Shown: piece after piece, positions 56,557 through 64,000 of the stretch
How positions within the stretch are numbered: the first letter of the stretch is position 1
Layout: the number at the start of each line of letters is the position of its first letter
Assembly: GCF_001957125.1 (NCBI RefSeq)
Contig: NZ_MPHJ01000001.1
Location: 892,320 to 956,319, forward strand
DNA from: Shewanella sp. UCD-KL12
GTDB lineage: Bacteria; Pseudomonadota; Gammaproteobacteria; Enterobacterales; Shewanellaceae
Length of the DNA: 64,000 nt
Direction of reading: 5' to 3'
Made by a program: the position numbers and the translations under genes
Notes under the pieces: model-generated
Database searches by the model: none
Told to the model about the DNA's origin: nothing
Seen by the model: the letters and a program-made list of their open reading frames with translations, nothing else

Positions 56557-57624
56557 ATGGCGCAAGATAAAAAACCTATAGAGCAGTTTTCCGAGGTTAA
56601 GCATGCTCATCGACGTTTCAATCCATTAACCGCTGAGTGGGTCTTGCTTGCTCCACACAGAGCAAAGCGCCCCTGGCAAGGTCAAGTCGAGGCTAGTGCC
56701 CTTATTGAATCGACTGCCCATGACGCCAGTTGTTTTCTGTGTGCAGGTAATACCCGCGTTAATGGTGAAATCAACCCTGACTATAACGCCACATTTGTGT
56801 TTAAAAATGATTTTTCAGCTCTGCTCCCTGAGGGGCCTAAAACCCATCAAGATGACCCTCTGTTTCAACTGAGTACGGAGCGAGGTGAAAGTCGGGTGAT
56901 CTGTTTTTCACCCCATCACAGTAAAAGTTTACCAGAGCTCGAACTTGGCGAACTCGAACAGGTGGTCGCCACTTGGAAAGAACAAAGTGCAGAACTTGGC
57001 AAAGAGTATCGCTGGGTACAGCTGTTTGAAAATAAAGGCGCGGCGATGGGGTGCTCCAACCCTCACCCCCATGGACAAGTGTGGGCACAGACCCAGTTGC
57101 CCAGCTTGGTGGAAAAAAAGCAAAAACATTTATTGGCTTACAATCAACAGCATAACAGCAGTTTGTTAGCGGACTATGCACAGCGTGAACTGGCTAATGA
57201 AGTGCGGCTGGTGGTCGCTAATGACGACTGGCTGGTGGTGGTACCGTATTGGGCGGCTTGGCCATTTGAAACCTTATTATTGCCGCGATTTCCCATCAAG
57301 CGGATGACCGAGTTGACCCCTGCGACGCAAACCTCATTGGCTGACATCATCCAACAATTGACAGTCCGTTATGACAATTTATTTGAATGCTCTTTTCCTT
57401 ACTCAATGGGTTGGCATGGGGCGCCTTACGATCGAAAGATCCATTCAGAATGGACCCTGCATGCGCATTTCTATCCGCCATTATTGCGCAGTGCCAATGT
57501 GAAGAAGTTCATGGTGGGATATGAACTCTTGGCTGAGGCGCAACGTGACATTACCCCTGAAGAAGCGGCGCAGCGGTTAAGGGATGTGTCGGCTATCCAT
57601 TATAAAAAAAGGGACAATCAATGA
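56557..57624 (+). CDS. galT: Galactose-1-phosphate uridylyltransferase
   Basis: A 355-residue Leloir-pathway enzyme that swaps UMP between UDP-glucose and galactose-1-phosphate. The active-site HPH is in [13 protein letters not shown] (about 167-175). The N-terminal [20 protein letters not shown] and the zinc-binding [13 protein letters not shown] match the class I family. Its stop overlaps the galK start (ATGA), so the pair is translationally coupled. Confidence 0.96.
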   Translation: MAQDKKPIEQFSEVKHAHRRFNPLTAEWVLLAPHRAKRPWQGQVEASALIESTAHDASCFLCAGNTRVNGEINPDYNATFVFKNDFSALLPEGPKTHQDDPLFQLSTERGESRVICFSPHHSKSLPELELGELEQVVATWKEQSAELGKEYRWVQLFENKGAAMGCSNPHPHGQVWAQTQLPSLVEKKQKHLLAYNQQHNSSLLADYAQRELANEVRLVVANDDWLVVVPYWAAWPFETLLLPRFPIKRMTELTPATQTSLADIIQQLTVRYDNLFECSFPYSMGWHGAPYDRKIHSEWTLHAHFYPPLLRSANVKKFMVGYELLAEAQRDITPEEAAQRLRDVSAIHYKKRDNQ

Positions 57625-58808
57625 GTTCATTAACGATCAAGGCTGCCCGAGCTGAGCAGGCGTTTATCCTGGCCTACGGCAGCGGATCTGAGCTGCAGGC
57701 CTATGCACCCGGTCGGGTCAACCTGATTGGCGACCACACCGATTACAACCAAGGATTTGTATTGCCTGTGGCCATCGATATGGGCACCACGGTACTGGCT
57801 GCCAAGCGCAGCGATAATTTGATCAATGTGATCGCTATGGATATGGGCGGTGAGCGTGTGAGTTTCAGATTGGAGCAGATAACCTTTGATGAGGCAGTGA
57901 GCTGGAGTAACTATGTCCGTGGTTCAATATTATGTCTGTTACAGGCACTGCGACTTAACGACCATGATAAGGATAGGGCTAAAGCGGTGGGCGGCGCCGA
58001 CCTATTGATACACGGCAACATCCCTCAGGGCTCAGGATTGAGCTCATCGGCCTCCCTTGAAATTGCCGTGCTTAAAGCCATGTCTGACCTGTATGGATTA
58101 GGCATTGATGGGGTGCAGGCTGCCAAATTGGGTCAGCAAGCAGAGAATGAGTTTGTCGGCTGTAACTGCGGCATCATGGACCAACTTATCTCCGCATTAG
58201 GCCAAGATAACCGTGCCATGTTGCTCGATTGCCGGGATCTAAGCTACCGCTATGCGGCGTTACCCGATGATGTGGTGATGGTGATTATTAACTCCAATGT
58301 GCAACGAGATCTGGTTGAGAGTGAATATAACTTGCGCCGCCAGCAGTGTGATGAAGCTGCGGAATTTTTTGATAGACCCTCCTTGCGTGATGTCAGTGTT
58401 GAGAGATTATGCGCCGTAGAAGGGCAGCTTGAATCGACTCTTTATCGCCGTGCCCGTCATGTGATTAGTGAAAACGCGCGAACTGAGCGCACCTTTGATG
58501 CCCTGAAAAGCGCCGACTTTCAGCGACTGAGTCAACTGATGAGCGCATCGCATGCCTCATTGCGGGATGATTTTGAAGTCACCACCCCAGAGATTGACTT
58601 TTTAGTGGCGGTGTTAGCTGAGCGCCTCGGCTGTGAGGGCGGAGTCAGAATGACCGGTGGGGGCTTTGGTGGTTGTGTGATTGCCTTAGTGCCTAAAAAG
58701 CATGTCGTCACTGTTGAAGAGACCGTCGCCGAGCATTATCAGGTCAATACCGGTTTAACCGCAGATGTTTATGTCTGTTCGGCGCAAGCTGGAGCCTTTA
58801 ATCGCTGA
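57621..58808 (+). CDS. galK: Galactokinase
   Basis: A 395-residue GHMP kinase that phosphorylates galactose at C1. The galactose signature is [20 protein letters not shown], with aspartate at residue 38 where E. coli and most galactokinases have glutamate (GEHTDYN). The phosphate loop is [14 protein letters not shown], motif 3 is [14 protein letters not shown], and [14 protein letters not shown] is intact. The conservative substitution may alter sugar contacts but the gene looks functional. It overlaps galT by four bases and precedes the symporter gene by 93 bases. Confidence 0.96.
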   Translation: MSSLTIKAARAEQAFILAYGSGSELQAYAPGRVNLIGDHTDYNQGFVLPVAIDMGTTVLAAKRSDNLINVIAMDMGGERVSFRLEQITFDEAVSWSNYVRGSILCLLQALRLNDHDKDRAKAVGGADLLIHGNIPQGSGLSSSASLEIAVLKAMSDLYGLGIDGVQAAKLGQQAENEFVGCNCGIMDQLISALGQDNRAMLLDCRDLSYRYAALPDDVVMVIINSNVQRDLVESEYNLRRQQCDEAAEFFDRPSLRDVSVERLCAVEGQLESTLYRRARHVISENARTERTFDALKSADFQRLSQLMSASHASLRDDFEVTTPEIDFLVAVLAERLGCEGGVRMTGGGFGGCVIALVPKKHVVTVEETVAEHYQVNTGLTADVYVCSAQAGAFNR

Positions 58809-58834
58809 TGGCTTAAATAGCAGGTTTATTGTCA

Positions 58835-58846
58835 AGGAATAACAGG
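58835..58846 (+). promoter_or_regulatory. Proposed MelR-like operator upstream of the symporter
   Basis: AGGAATAACAGG in the galK-symporter spacer. It suggests that the symporter has its own regulated promoter besides any read-through from galTK. Confidence 0.5.
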
Positions 58847-58901
58847 TCGTTGGATTATTTTTTGGCGGGATAATTAACGATAACAATAAGAGACAAGGAC
58901 T

Positions 58902-60461
58902 ATGTTAAACAATATTGATATTGCGATTTTCGTTGGGTATGTGTTGGGCCTGCTTGTGCTGGCCCTGTATATCTCCCGTAATGATAAAGACCACGAACGA
59001 AATACCCAAGACTATTTTCTGGCCAGTAAATCTTTGCCTTGGTGGGCTATAGGGGCCTCATTGATTGCTTCTAATATCTCGGCTGAACAGATCATCGGCA
59101 TGTCTGGCTCAGGTTATGCGATTGGGTTAGCGATAGCCTCTTATGAGTGGATGGCAGCCATTACGTTAATCTTGGTGGGGAAGTACATGTTGCCCATTTT
59201 TATTAAGAACGACATCTTTACCATGCCACAATATTTGGAGCAGCGGTTTGATAAGCGGGTCAAGACGACCCTCGCGCTGTTTTGGTTATCTGTGTACATT
59301 TTTGTCAATTTAACTGCCGTTTTATGGCTTGGTGGCTTGGCCATTGAAACCGTCGCAGGCATTGATTGGATGTATGGCATGATTTTTCTGGCGATGTTTT
59401 CACTCGCCTATTCGCTGTACGGCGGGTTAAAGGCAGTTGCGTACACCGACATTATTCAAGTGGTATTGCTGATTTTTGGTGGGTTACTGCTCAGTTACTT
59501 AGCGCTCGATGCAGTGTCTGACGGCCAAGGAGTAGTAGCAGGGTTTACGGTATTGGCTACCGGCTTGCCGGGTCATTTTGAGATGATCCTTACCGAGAGT
59601 AATCCGCATTATATGAGCTTACCGGGTATATCAGTTTTAGTGGGTGGCTTATGGATCATGAACATCAGTTACTGGGGGTTTAATCAGTACATCATTCAAC
59701 GGGCACTAGCGGCTAAAAGTATTCAGGAAGCGCAAAAAGGCATCGCCTTTGCTGCCTACCTGAAACTGTTGATGCCACTAATTGTGGTGCTGCCCGGGAT
59801 AGCGGCGGTGGTATTACACCCTAACCTGACCACGCCCGATCAGGCGTATCCGTCGATGATGGCGTTAATGCCCACGGGGATTAAAGGCTTGGTCTTTGCT
59901 GCGCTGGTGGCCGCGATTGTGTCATCACTGGCGTCTATGACCAATAGTATCTCAACCATCTTCACTATGGATATCTATACCCAACTTAAGCCTGAGAAAA
60001 GTCAGCGTCATTATGTGTTTGTCGGGCGCTGTGCCAGTTTCATTAGTCTGGTGATAGCCCTACTGATGGCTGAGCCGTTACTGGGTAAGTTCGATCAGGC
60101 CTTCCAGTATATTCAGGAGTTTACCGGAGTATTTACTCCGGGGATCGTGGTGATATTTCTGACCGGGATGTTTTGGAAGAAAACCACCTCTCAGGCGGCC
60201 TTAGCTGCCGCACTTGGCTCAGCGCTGTTTTCCTTTGCACTGCGGATGTATTGGCCGGAATTGCCCTTTATGGACAGGATCAGCATTGTATTCCTTCTTT
60301 GTCTGGCAGTGACTGTGTGTGTCTCCTTGATGGGCAATGCGACGACGAGTGATCAAAGTGTCGATCTGAGCCACATTAGCTTTGGCACTCAGCGTTCATT
60401 TAACGTCTCGGCATTTGGGGTGGTCGTTATCCTTAATACCTTGTACGTGACGTGGTGGTAA
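58902..60461 (+). CDS. Na+/galactose symporter of the SSS family (vSGLT-like)
   Basis: A 519-residue inner-membrane symporter with about fourteen helices. Long blocks match the Vibrio parahaemolyticus sodium/galactose symporter vSGLT: DYFLASKSLPWWAIGASLIA, SAEQIIGMSGSGYAIGLAIA, SYWGFNQYIIQRALAAKS, VAAIVSSLASMTNSISTIFT, FQYIQEFTGVFTPGI. The residues known to contact galactose in vSGLT (the glutamine in AEQ, glutamate in YEW, asparagine in FNQ, lysine in YLK, glutamine in YIQ) are all kept. The protein is shorter than vSGLT at the C-terminus, lacking the last helix. AAGGA precedes the ATG. Substrate galactose (or glucose) is strongly supported by context. Confidence 0.93.
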   Translation: MLNNIDIAIFVGYVLGLLVLALYISRNDKDHERNTQDYFLASKSLPWWAIGASLIASNISAEQIIGMSGSGYAIGLAIASYEWMAAITLILVGKYMLPIFIKNDIFTMPQYLEQRFDKRVKTTLALFWLSVYIFVNLTAVLWLGGLAIETVAGIDWMYGMIFLAMFSLAYSLYGGLKAVAYTDIIQVVLLIFGGLLLSYLALDAVSDGQGVVAGFTVLATGLPGHFEMILTESNPHYMSLPGISVLVGGLWIMNISYWGFNQYIIQRALAAKSIQEAQKGIAFAAYLKLLMPLIVVLPGIAAVVLHPNLTTPDQAYPSMMALMPTGIKGLVFAALVAAIVSSLASMTNSISTIFTMDIYTQLKPEKSQRHYVFVGRCASFISLVIALLMAEPLLGKFDQAFQYIQEFTGVFTPGIVVIFLTGMFWKKTTSQAALAAALGSALFSFALRMYWPELPFMDRISIVFLLCLAVTVCVSLMGNATTSDQSVDLSHISFGTQRSFNVSAFGVVVILNTLYVTWW

Positions 60462-60483
60462 AGGCCTAACTCTTACCCAACAT

Positions 60484-60498
60484 GGAGGCCTAGCCTCC
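60484..60498 (+). terminator. Short hairpin between symporter and galE
   Basis: GGAGGC-CTA-GCCTCC followed by TTATT. It is a weak terminator or attenuator; a similar GGAGGC/GCCTCC hairpin follows galE at 61577-61595. Confidence 0.5.
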
Positions 60499-60543
60499 TT
60501 ATTCTGAATAACTCACACTCTCTGTTCAGCGGTGAGTGTCAAC

Positions 60544-61569
60544 ATGAGCAAAACATCGATGAATATTTTAGTGACAGGGGGCGCGGGTTATATTGGCTCT
60601 CATACCTGTGTCGAACTGTTGAATGCCGGTGAGCAGGTGATCGTGCTGGATAATTTTAGCAATGCTAAGCCGGAGGCGCTTAATCGGGTTATAAATATTA
60701 CTGGCCAACAGATGATCACGATTGAGGGTGATATCCGTGATGCTGCTTTGTTGGAAACGATATTTAGCCAGCATAATATTGACGCCGTTCTCCATTTCGC
60801 AGGGCTTAAAGCGGTGGGGGAGTCTACGATGGATCCACTTAACTATTATGATAATAACGTTAATGGCTCCCTATGCTTATTGAGGGCGATGCAAAAGCAT
60901 GGCGTGAAAACGCTCATTTTCTCATCGTCAGCAACTGTTTATGGCGATCCCGATAGTGTGCCTATTTTCGAAAGCTCACCGTTAAGAGCCACCAACCCCT
61001 ATGGACAAACGAAACTGGTTATTGAGCTGATGTGTCAGCATTGGGTCGAATCAAATAGTGAGGTATCGGTTACCTTGTTGAGGTATTTTAATCCAGTAGG
61101 CGCACATGACTCAGGAACCCTTGGCGAAGACCCTCAAGGTGTCCCAAGTAATTTGATGCCTTTCATCGCTCAAGTTGCAGTAGGTAAGCGGAAAAGTTTA
61201 TCCATATTTGGCGATGATTATGACACCCCAGATGGCACTGGTGTCCGAGATTACATTCATGTGGTGGATCTCGCCCAAGGGCATGTTGCTGCCCTCAAGC
61301 AACGCAATGAACAAGCTGGTTGTCATGTGTTTAATTTGGGTACTGGCCAAGGGGTCTCCGTTTTGGAGATGGTCACTGAATTTTCTAAAGTGACAGGTCA
61401 AGATATTCCTTATCAGATAGCAGCGAGGCGGCCTGGAGATATTGCTCAGTGTTATGCCAGCTCACAAAGGGCAAGGCTGGAGCTGGATTGGTCATCTAAG
61501 AGAGAGCTTCAACAGATGATCGCCGATACATGGCATTGGCAACGCCTTAATCCTGATGGCTATGTTTAG
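60544..61569 (+). CDS. galE: UDP-glucose 4-epimerase
   Basis: A 341-residue short-chain dehydrogenase-like epimerase interconverting UDP-galactose and UDP-glucose. NAD site ILVTGGAGYIGSHTCVELL, catalytic YGQTK (tyrosine near 153) and serine in FSSSATVYGD are present, as are LLRYFNPVGAH and GTGVRDYIHVVDLA. Start options are GTG 60532, ATG 60544 and ATG 60559; none has a strong ribosome site, and the last would give the closest match to E. coli GalE. It completes galK-galT-galE; no mutarotase gene is in the window. Confidence 0.95.
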   Translation: MSKTSMNILVTGGAGYIGSHTCVELLNAGEQVIVLDNFSNAKPEALNRVINITGQQMITIEGDIRDAALLETIFSQHNIDAVLHFAGLKAVGESTMDPLNYYDNNVNGSLCLLRAMQKHGVKTLIFSSSATVYGDPDSVPIFESSPLRATNPYGQTKLVIELMCQHWVESNSEVSVTLLRYFNPVGAHDSGTLGEDPQGVPSNLMPFIAQVAVGKRKSLSIFGDDYDTPDGTGVRDYIHVVDLAQGHVAALKQRNEQAGCHVFNLGTGQGVSVLEMVTEFSKVTGQDIPYQIAARRPGDIAQCYASSQRARLELDWSSKRELQQMIADTWHWQRLNPDGYV

Positions 61570-61691
61570 TCATGTTGGAGGCTTGTATCGCCTCCTAGCA
61601 TCAGTGAGCTTGCTCGACTCTTGTTAGTGGAAGTTTGGCTAAGGTATGATTGACGCCGCTCGCTTCACTACTACAATTATAGGGTTAACAA

Positions 61692-62651
61692 TTGAGCCGC
61701 TATGGGGTGGGTTGTGGGTTTTCTTTCATGTTAATTGCCAAAGTGGCAATAGGCTTCAGTAGAAGCGCAACCTTAATTTTCTCTCTTACCTGCTTATTGG
61801 CTTGTGAAGTTGAGAAGAGCAGTGATTATAGGCTTCATTTCTCGCCAAGCTCTCCAGTGACAAAAACAGATTATATTTTTGGTATACATCCACTGCACAA
61901 TCCTCAGCGGTTATTTGAGATATTCAATCCCTACATGCAGTACCTGTCAGATAATATTGAGGGGGTTAGTTTTAGTCTTGAAGCTTCTCGTAATTATGAA
62001 GCATTCGATGAAAAACTCTATTCAGGTAAGCTAGATTTTGCTCTACCTAATCCCTTTCAAACATTTAATGCGATGAGTAAAGGTTATCGTGTTTTTGCCA
62101 AAATGGGGGATGATGAAAACTTTAAAGGGATTATTTTAACGCGCAGGGATGGCGGCATAGAGAAGGTGACAGATCTTAAGGGCAAAGCAGTAAGTTATCC
62201 CGCTCCAACAGCCTTAGCCGCAACTATGATGCCGCAATATTACTTGCAAACTCATGGTGTTGATGTGACTGAAGATCTAGATAATCGTTATGTCGGCTCC
62301 CAAGAGTCTTCAATTATGAATGTATACCTAAAACAAACTTCAGCAGCTTCTACTTGGCCACTTCCATGGATTGCCCTGTCTAAAGAGCGGCCAGAGCTCG
62401 CTGATGAGTTAGAGGTGAAGTGGTCAACGCCACCTCTTATCAATAATGGTTTAGTAGCTAAACATGATATCCCTAATAGTATTGTTGAACAGGTAGCAAA
62501 TTTAACCGCTGAGTTGCACCTTCATCCCGAAGGTGTGCTTATGCTCGAGGCAATGGCATTAAGCCAGTTTGAGCTTGCCACCAATGAAGATTACTTAGTC
62601 GTGGATCAATTTTTAATAAAATTTAATGAGCAGGTAAGGCCAATTAATTGA
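61692..62651 (+). CDS. PhnD-type periplasmic binding lipoprotein
   Basis: A 319-residue solute-binding protein of the phosphate/phosphite/phosphonate ABC family. A lipoprotein signal (LIFSLTCLLACEVEKSSD, lipobox LLAC) is followed by FGIHPLHNPQRLFEIFNPYM, a typical family start, then GKLDFALPNPF and VTDLKGKAVSYPAPTALAAT. AGGG lies seven bases before a TTG start at 61692; an ATG at 61728 would also keep the signal peptide but lacks a ribosome site. No permease or ATPase is adjacent; the next gene is a histidine kinase, suggesting a sensory role. Confidence 0.82.
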   Translation: MSRYGVGCGFSFMLIAKVAIGFSRSATLIFSLTCLLACEVEKSSDYRLHFSPSSPVTKTDYIFGIHPLHNPQRLFEIFNPYMQYLSDNIEGVSFSLEASRNYEAFDEKLYSGKLDFALPNPFQTFNAMSKGYRVFAKMGDDENFKGIILTRRDGGIEKVTDLKGKAVSYPAPTALAATMMPQYYLQTHGVDVTEDLDNRYVGSQESSIMNVYLKQTSAASTWPLPWIALSKERPELADELEVKWSTPPLINNGLVAKHDIPNSIVEQVANLTAELHLHPEGVLMLEAMALSQFELATNEDYLVVDQFLIKFNEQVRPIN

Positions 62652-62680
62652 GCAAGATATATTGCTAACCTTCAACCTTG

Positions 62681-64000
62681 ATGGAGCCAAATCGCAGCAA
62701 GATGCTTTTATCAATTAAAGAGTTCTGGACCAAGTCAATTACAAGACAGCTGATTTTGGGCATGGCGCTGACCCATGCCGGCCTAATGACTATTTTTGTG
62801 TTTGATCTCGTTCATAGACAGCAAGCGTTTATGGTGTCACAGAGTCAAAGTCAGGCTGTCGGGTTAAGTAATACTTTAGCGGCCAATGGTGTTTCTTGGG
62901 TGCTTGCTAATGACATTGTAGGTATTGAAGAGATCATTGCATCCCAGTCTGACTTTCCTGGACTGACTTACGCTATCTTTCTAGATATGAATAACCGGGT
63001 TATTGGGTTCACTAATCGAGAAAAAGTGGGTCAGTACTTAGATGATCCTATTAGTCTAACCTTGTTAGAACCCTCAGTGGTGAGCAAGGTACTTGTTGAT
63101 AATCAATCTTTTATCGATGTGGCATCGCCAATTATGTTTAAGGAACAACAGATAGGCTGGGCACGGGTTGGTATAGATAGAAAAGAGATAACCAACAACC
63201 TTAAACTGGTGACTCGAAATGGTTTGTTATACACGCTATTAGCGATATTGGTAGGTGTTATTTTTGCCTATTTAATGGGGAGAGGTTTAACACAAGCTAT
63301 TCGAACTTTAGTCGAGTCAACAAACCAAGTTGAACGCGGTAAACCTGATGTCGAGTTTATCCTTGAGAGAAGCGATGAGTTAGGAAAACTGAGCCAGTAC
63401 CTTGATAAAACAGTTAAAACCTTAGCCAAGAATGAGGTTAGTTTAAAACAGAATCAACGCATACTCGAATCTCAAGTTAAGGACCGCACATTTAAACTAG
63501 AGCAAGCCAACCTTGAGCTGACTGAATATAGTCAAAAAGTAAAAGACGAAAAGGATAAGTTAGATCAGGCTTATCATCAACTTAAAGCACTACAGCAACA
63601 GTTGATAGAGTCTGAAAAATTATCAGCCTTAGGCTCTTTAGTTGCAGGTATCGCCCATGAAGTGAATACTCCGCTTGGTGTTGGATATACTGGAATATCA
63701 AGCTTACAAGAGCAGCTAGATATCTTACACAAGCATATTGTCGATGAGACGCTAACGGCTGAAGATATCACTGAATTCCTTGAGTACTCTAATGAAGTCG
63801 TATCTCTTATATCTAAAAATATGCAGCGAGCCACCCAGTTAATTAAGAGTTTTAAGCAGATTGCAGTGGTGCAAACTTCTGAAGCACATTATGACTTTTC
63901 GCTAAAGGAGATAGTGGCTGATTGTGTACTGAGTTTGAATAACACGCTTAAGCAAAAAGCGATAAAGATAGATATTGATATCGATGAACAGCTTAGTATT
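62681..64000 (+). CDS. Membrane sensor histidine kinase (partial at window edge)
   Basis: The frame is open from 62681 to the window end (440 codons). It shows an N-terminal membrane helix (RQLILGMALTHAGLMTIFVF), a periplasmic sensor of about 130 residues (GLTYAIFLDMNNRVIGFTN, QQIGWARVGIDRKEI), a second helix (GLLYTLLAILVGVIFAYLMG), a HAMP-like linker and a long coiled coil (about 240-310). The H-box SALGSLVAGIAHEVNTPLGV carries the phosphoacceptor histidine near residue 326. The ATPase domain is cut off. Start is uncertain between ATG 62681 and ATG 62702. It lies 29 bases after the PhnD-type gene and in the same direction. Confidence 0.85.
   Translation, partial: MEPNRSKMLLSIKEFWTKSITRQLILGMALTHAGLMTIFVFDLVHRQQAFMVSQSQSQAVGLSNTLAANGVSWVLANDIVGIEEIIASQSDFPGLTYAIFLDMNNRVIGFTNREKVGQYLDDPISLTLLEPSVVSKVLVDNQSFIDVASPIMFKEQQIGWARVGIDRKEITNNLKLVTRNGLLYTLLAILVGVIFAYLMGRGLTQAIRTLVESTNQVERGKPDVEFILERSDELGKLSQYLDKTVKTLAKNEVSLKQNQRILESQVKDRTFKLEQANLELTEYSQKVKDEKDKLDQAYHQLKALQQQLIESEKLSALGSLVAGIAHEVNTPLGVGYTGISSLQEQLDILHKHIVDETLTAEDITEFLEYSNEVVSLISKNMQRATQLIKSFKQIAVVQTSEAHYDFSLKEIVADCVLSLNNTLKQKAIKIDIDIDEQLSI

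Noticed and set aside
1..64000. tRNA, rRNA, insertion sequence, integrase or prophage
   Set aside because: No cloverleaf, conserved rRNA stretch, transposase or integrase motif was recognised on either strand by eye.

Overview
The window reads as a chromosomal segment of a marine gammaproteobacterium, most likely a Shewanella. This is inferred from recognisable gene neighbourhoods (sixA/smrB, prmB-aroC, mnmC/fabB, pdxB-asd-fimV-truA-folC-dedD-cvpA-purF, topB) and from protein similarity recalled from memory; no database search was possible. No rRNA, tRNA, CRISPR array, insertion sequence or prophage was found.

Region 1 (1-38.8 kb) is mostly conserved core chromosome. It begins with the end of a small exported-protein gene and a very large periplasmic-propeller GGDEF/EAL protein. 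Next come a pitrilysin-type protease, SixA, SmrB, PrmB, AroC, an MFS permease, a COG3199 kinase-like protein, YfcL, a TrmH-family methyltransferase, MnmC with a badly degenerated methyltransferase half, FabB, a cNMP/CBS/DUF294 protein overlapping a DEDDh exonuclease, and a BCCT transporter. The pdxB-to-purF block follows, without accD between truA and folC. An M14 peptidase, a small membrane protein behind a strong Fur-box-like palindrome, topB, a LysR regulator and a DUF4250-like small protein close the region. Most transcription units end in clear hairpin terminators.

Region 2 (38.9-61.6 kb) is an accessory galactoside-utilisation locus. It contains a secreted GH97 glycosidase, a TonB-dependent receptor, a MelR-like AraC regulator, an unassigned (alpha/alpha)-type lipoprotein glycosidase, a flavin halogenase-like protein, a secreted M43-type metalloprotease and a secreted 1062-residue protein. 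The last two each carry two C-terminal NPCBM (CBM51-like) modules. The Leloir genes galT, galK and galE and a vSGLT-like Na+/galactose symporter complete it. A shared motif, AGGAATRACAGG-like, lies upstream of the regulator, galT and the symporter, and is proposed here as the regulator's operator. The inferred flow is: NPCBM-tethered secreted enzymes act on a galactose-containing glycan or glycoprotein, oligosaccharides enter through the receptor, periplasmic GH97 and the lipoprotein release galactose, the symporter imports it and GalK/GalT/GalE convert it to UDP-glucose intermediates.

Region 3 (61.7-64 kb) holds a PhnD-type periplasmic binding lipoprotein followed by a membrane histidine kinase cut by the window edge. 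With no permease or ATPase beside them, they look like a binding-protein-coupled sensory pair.
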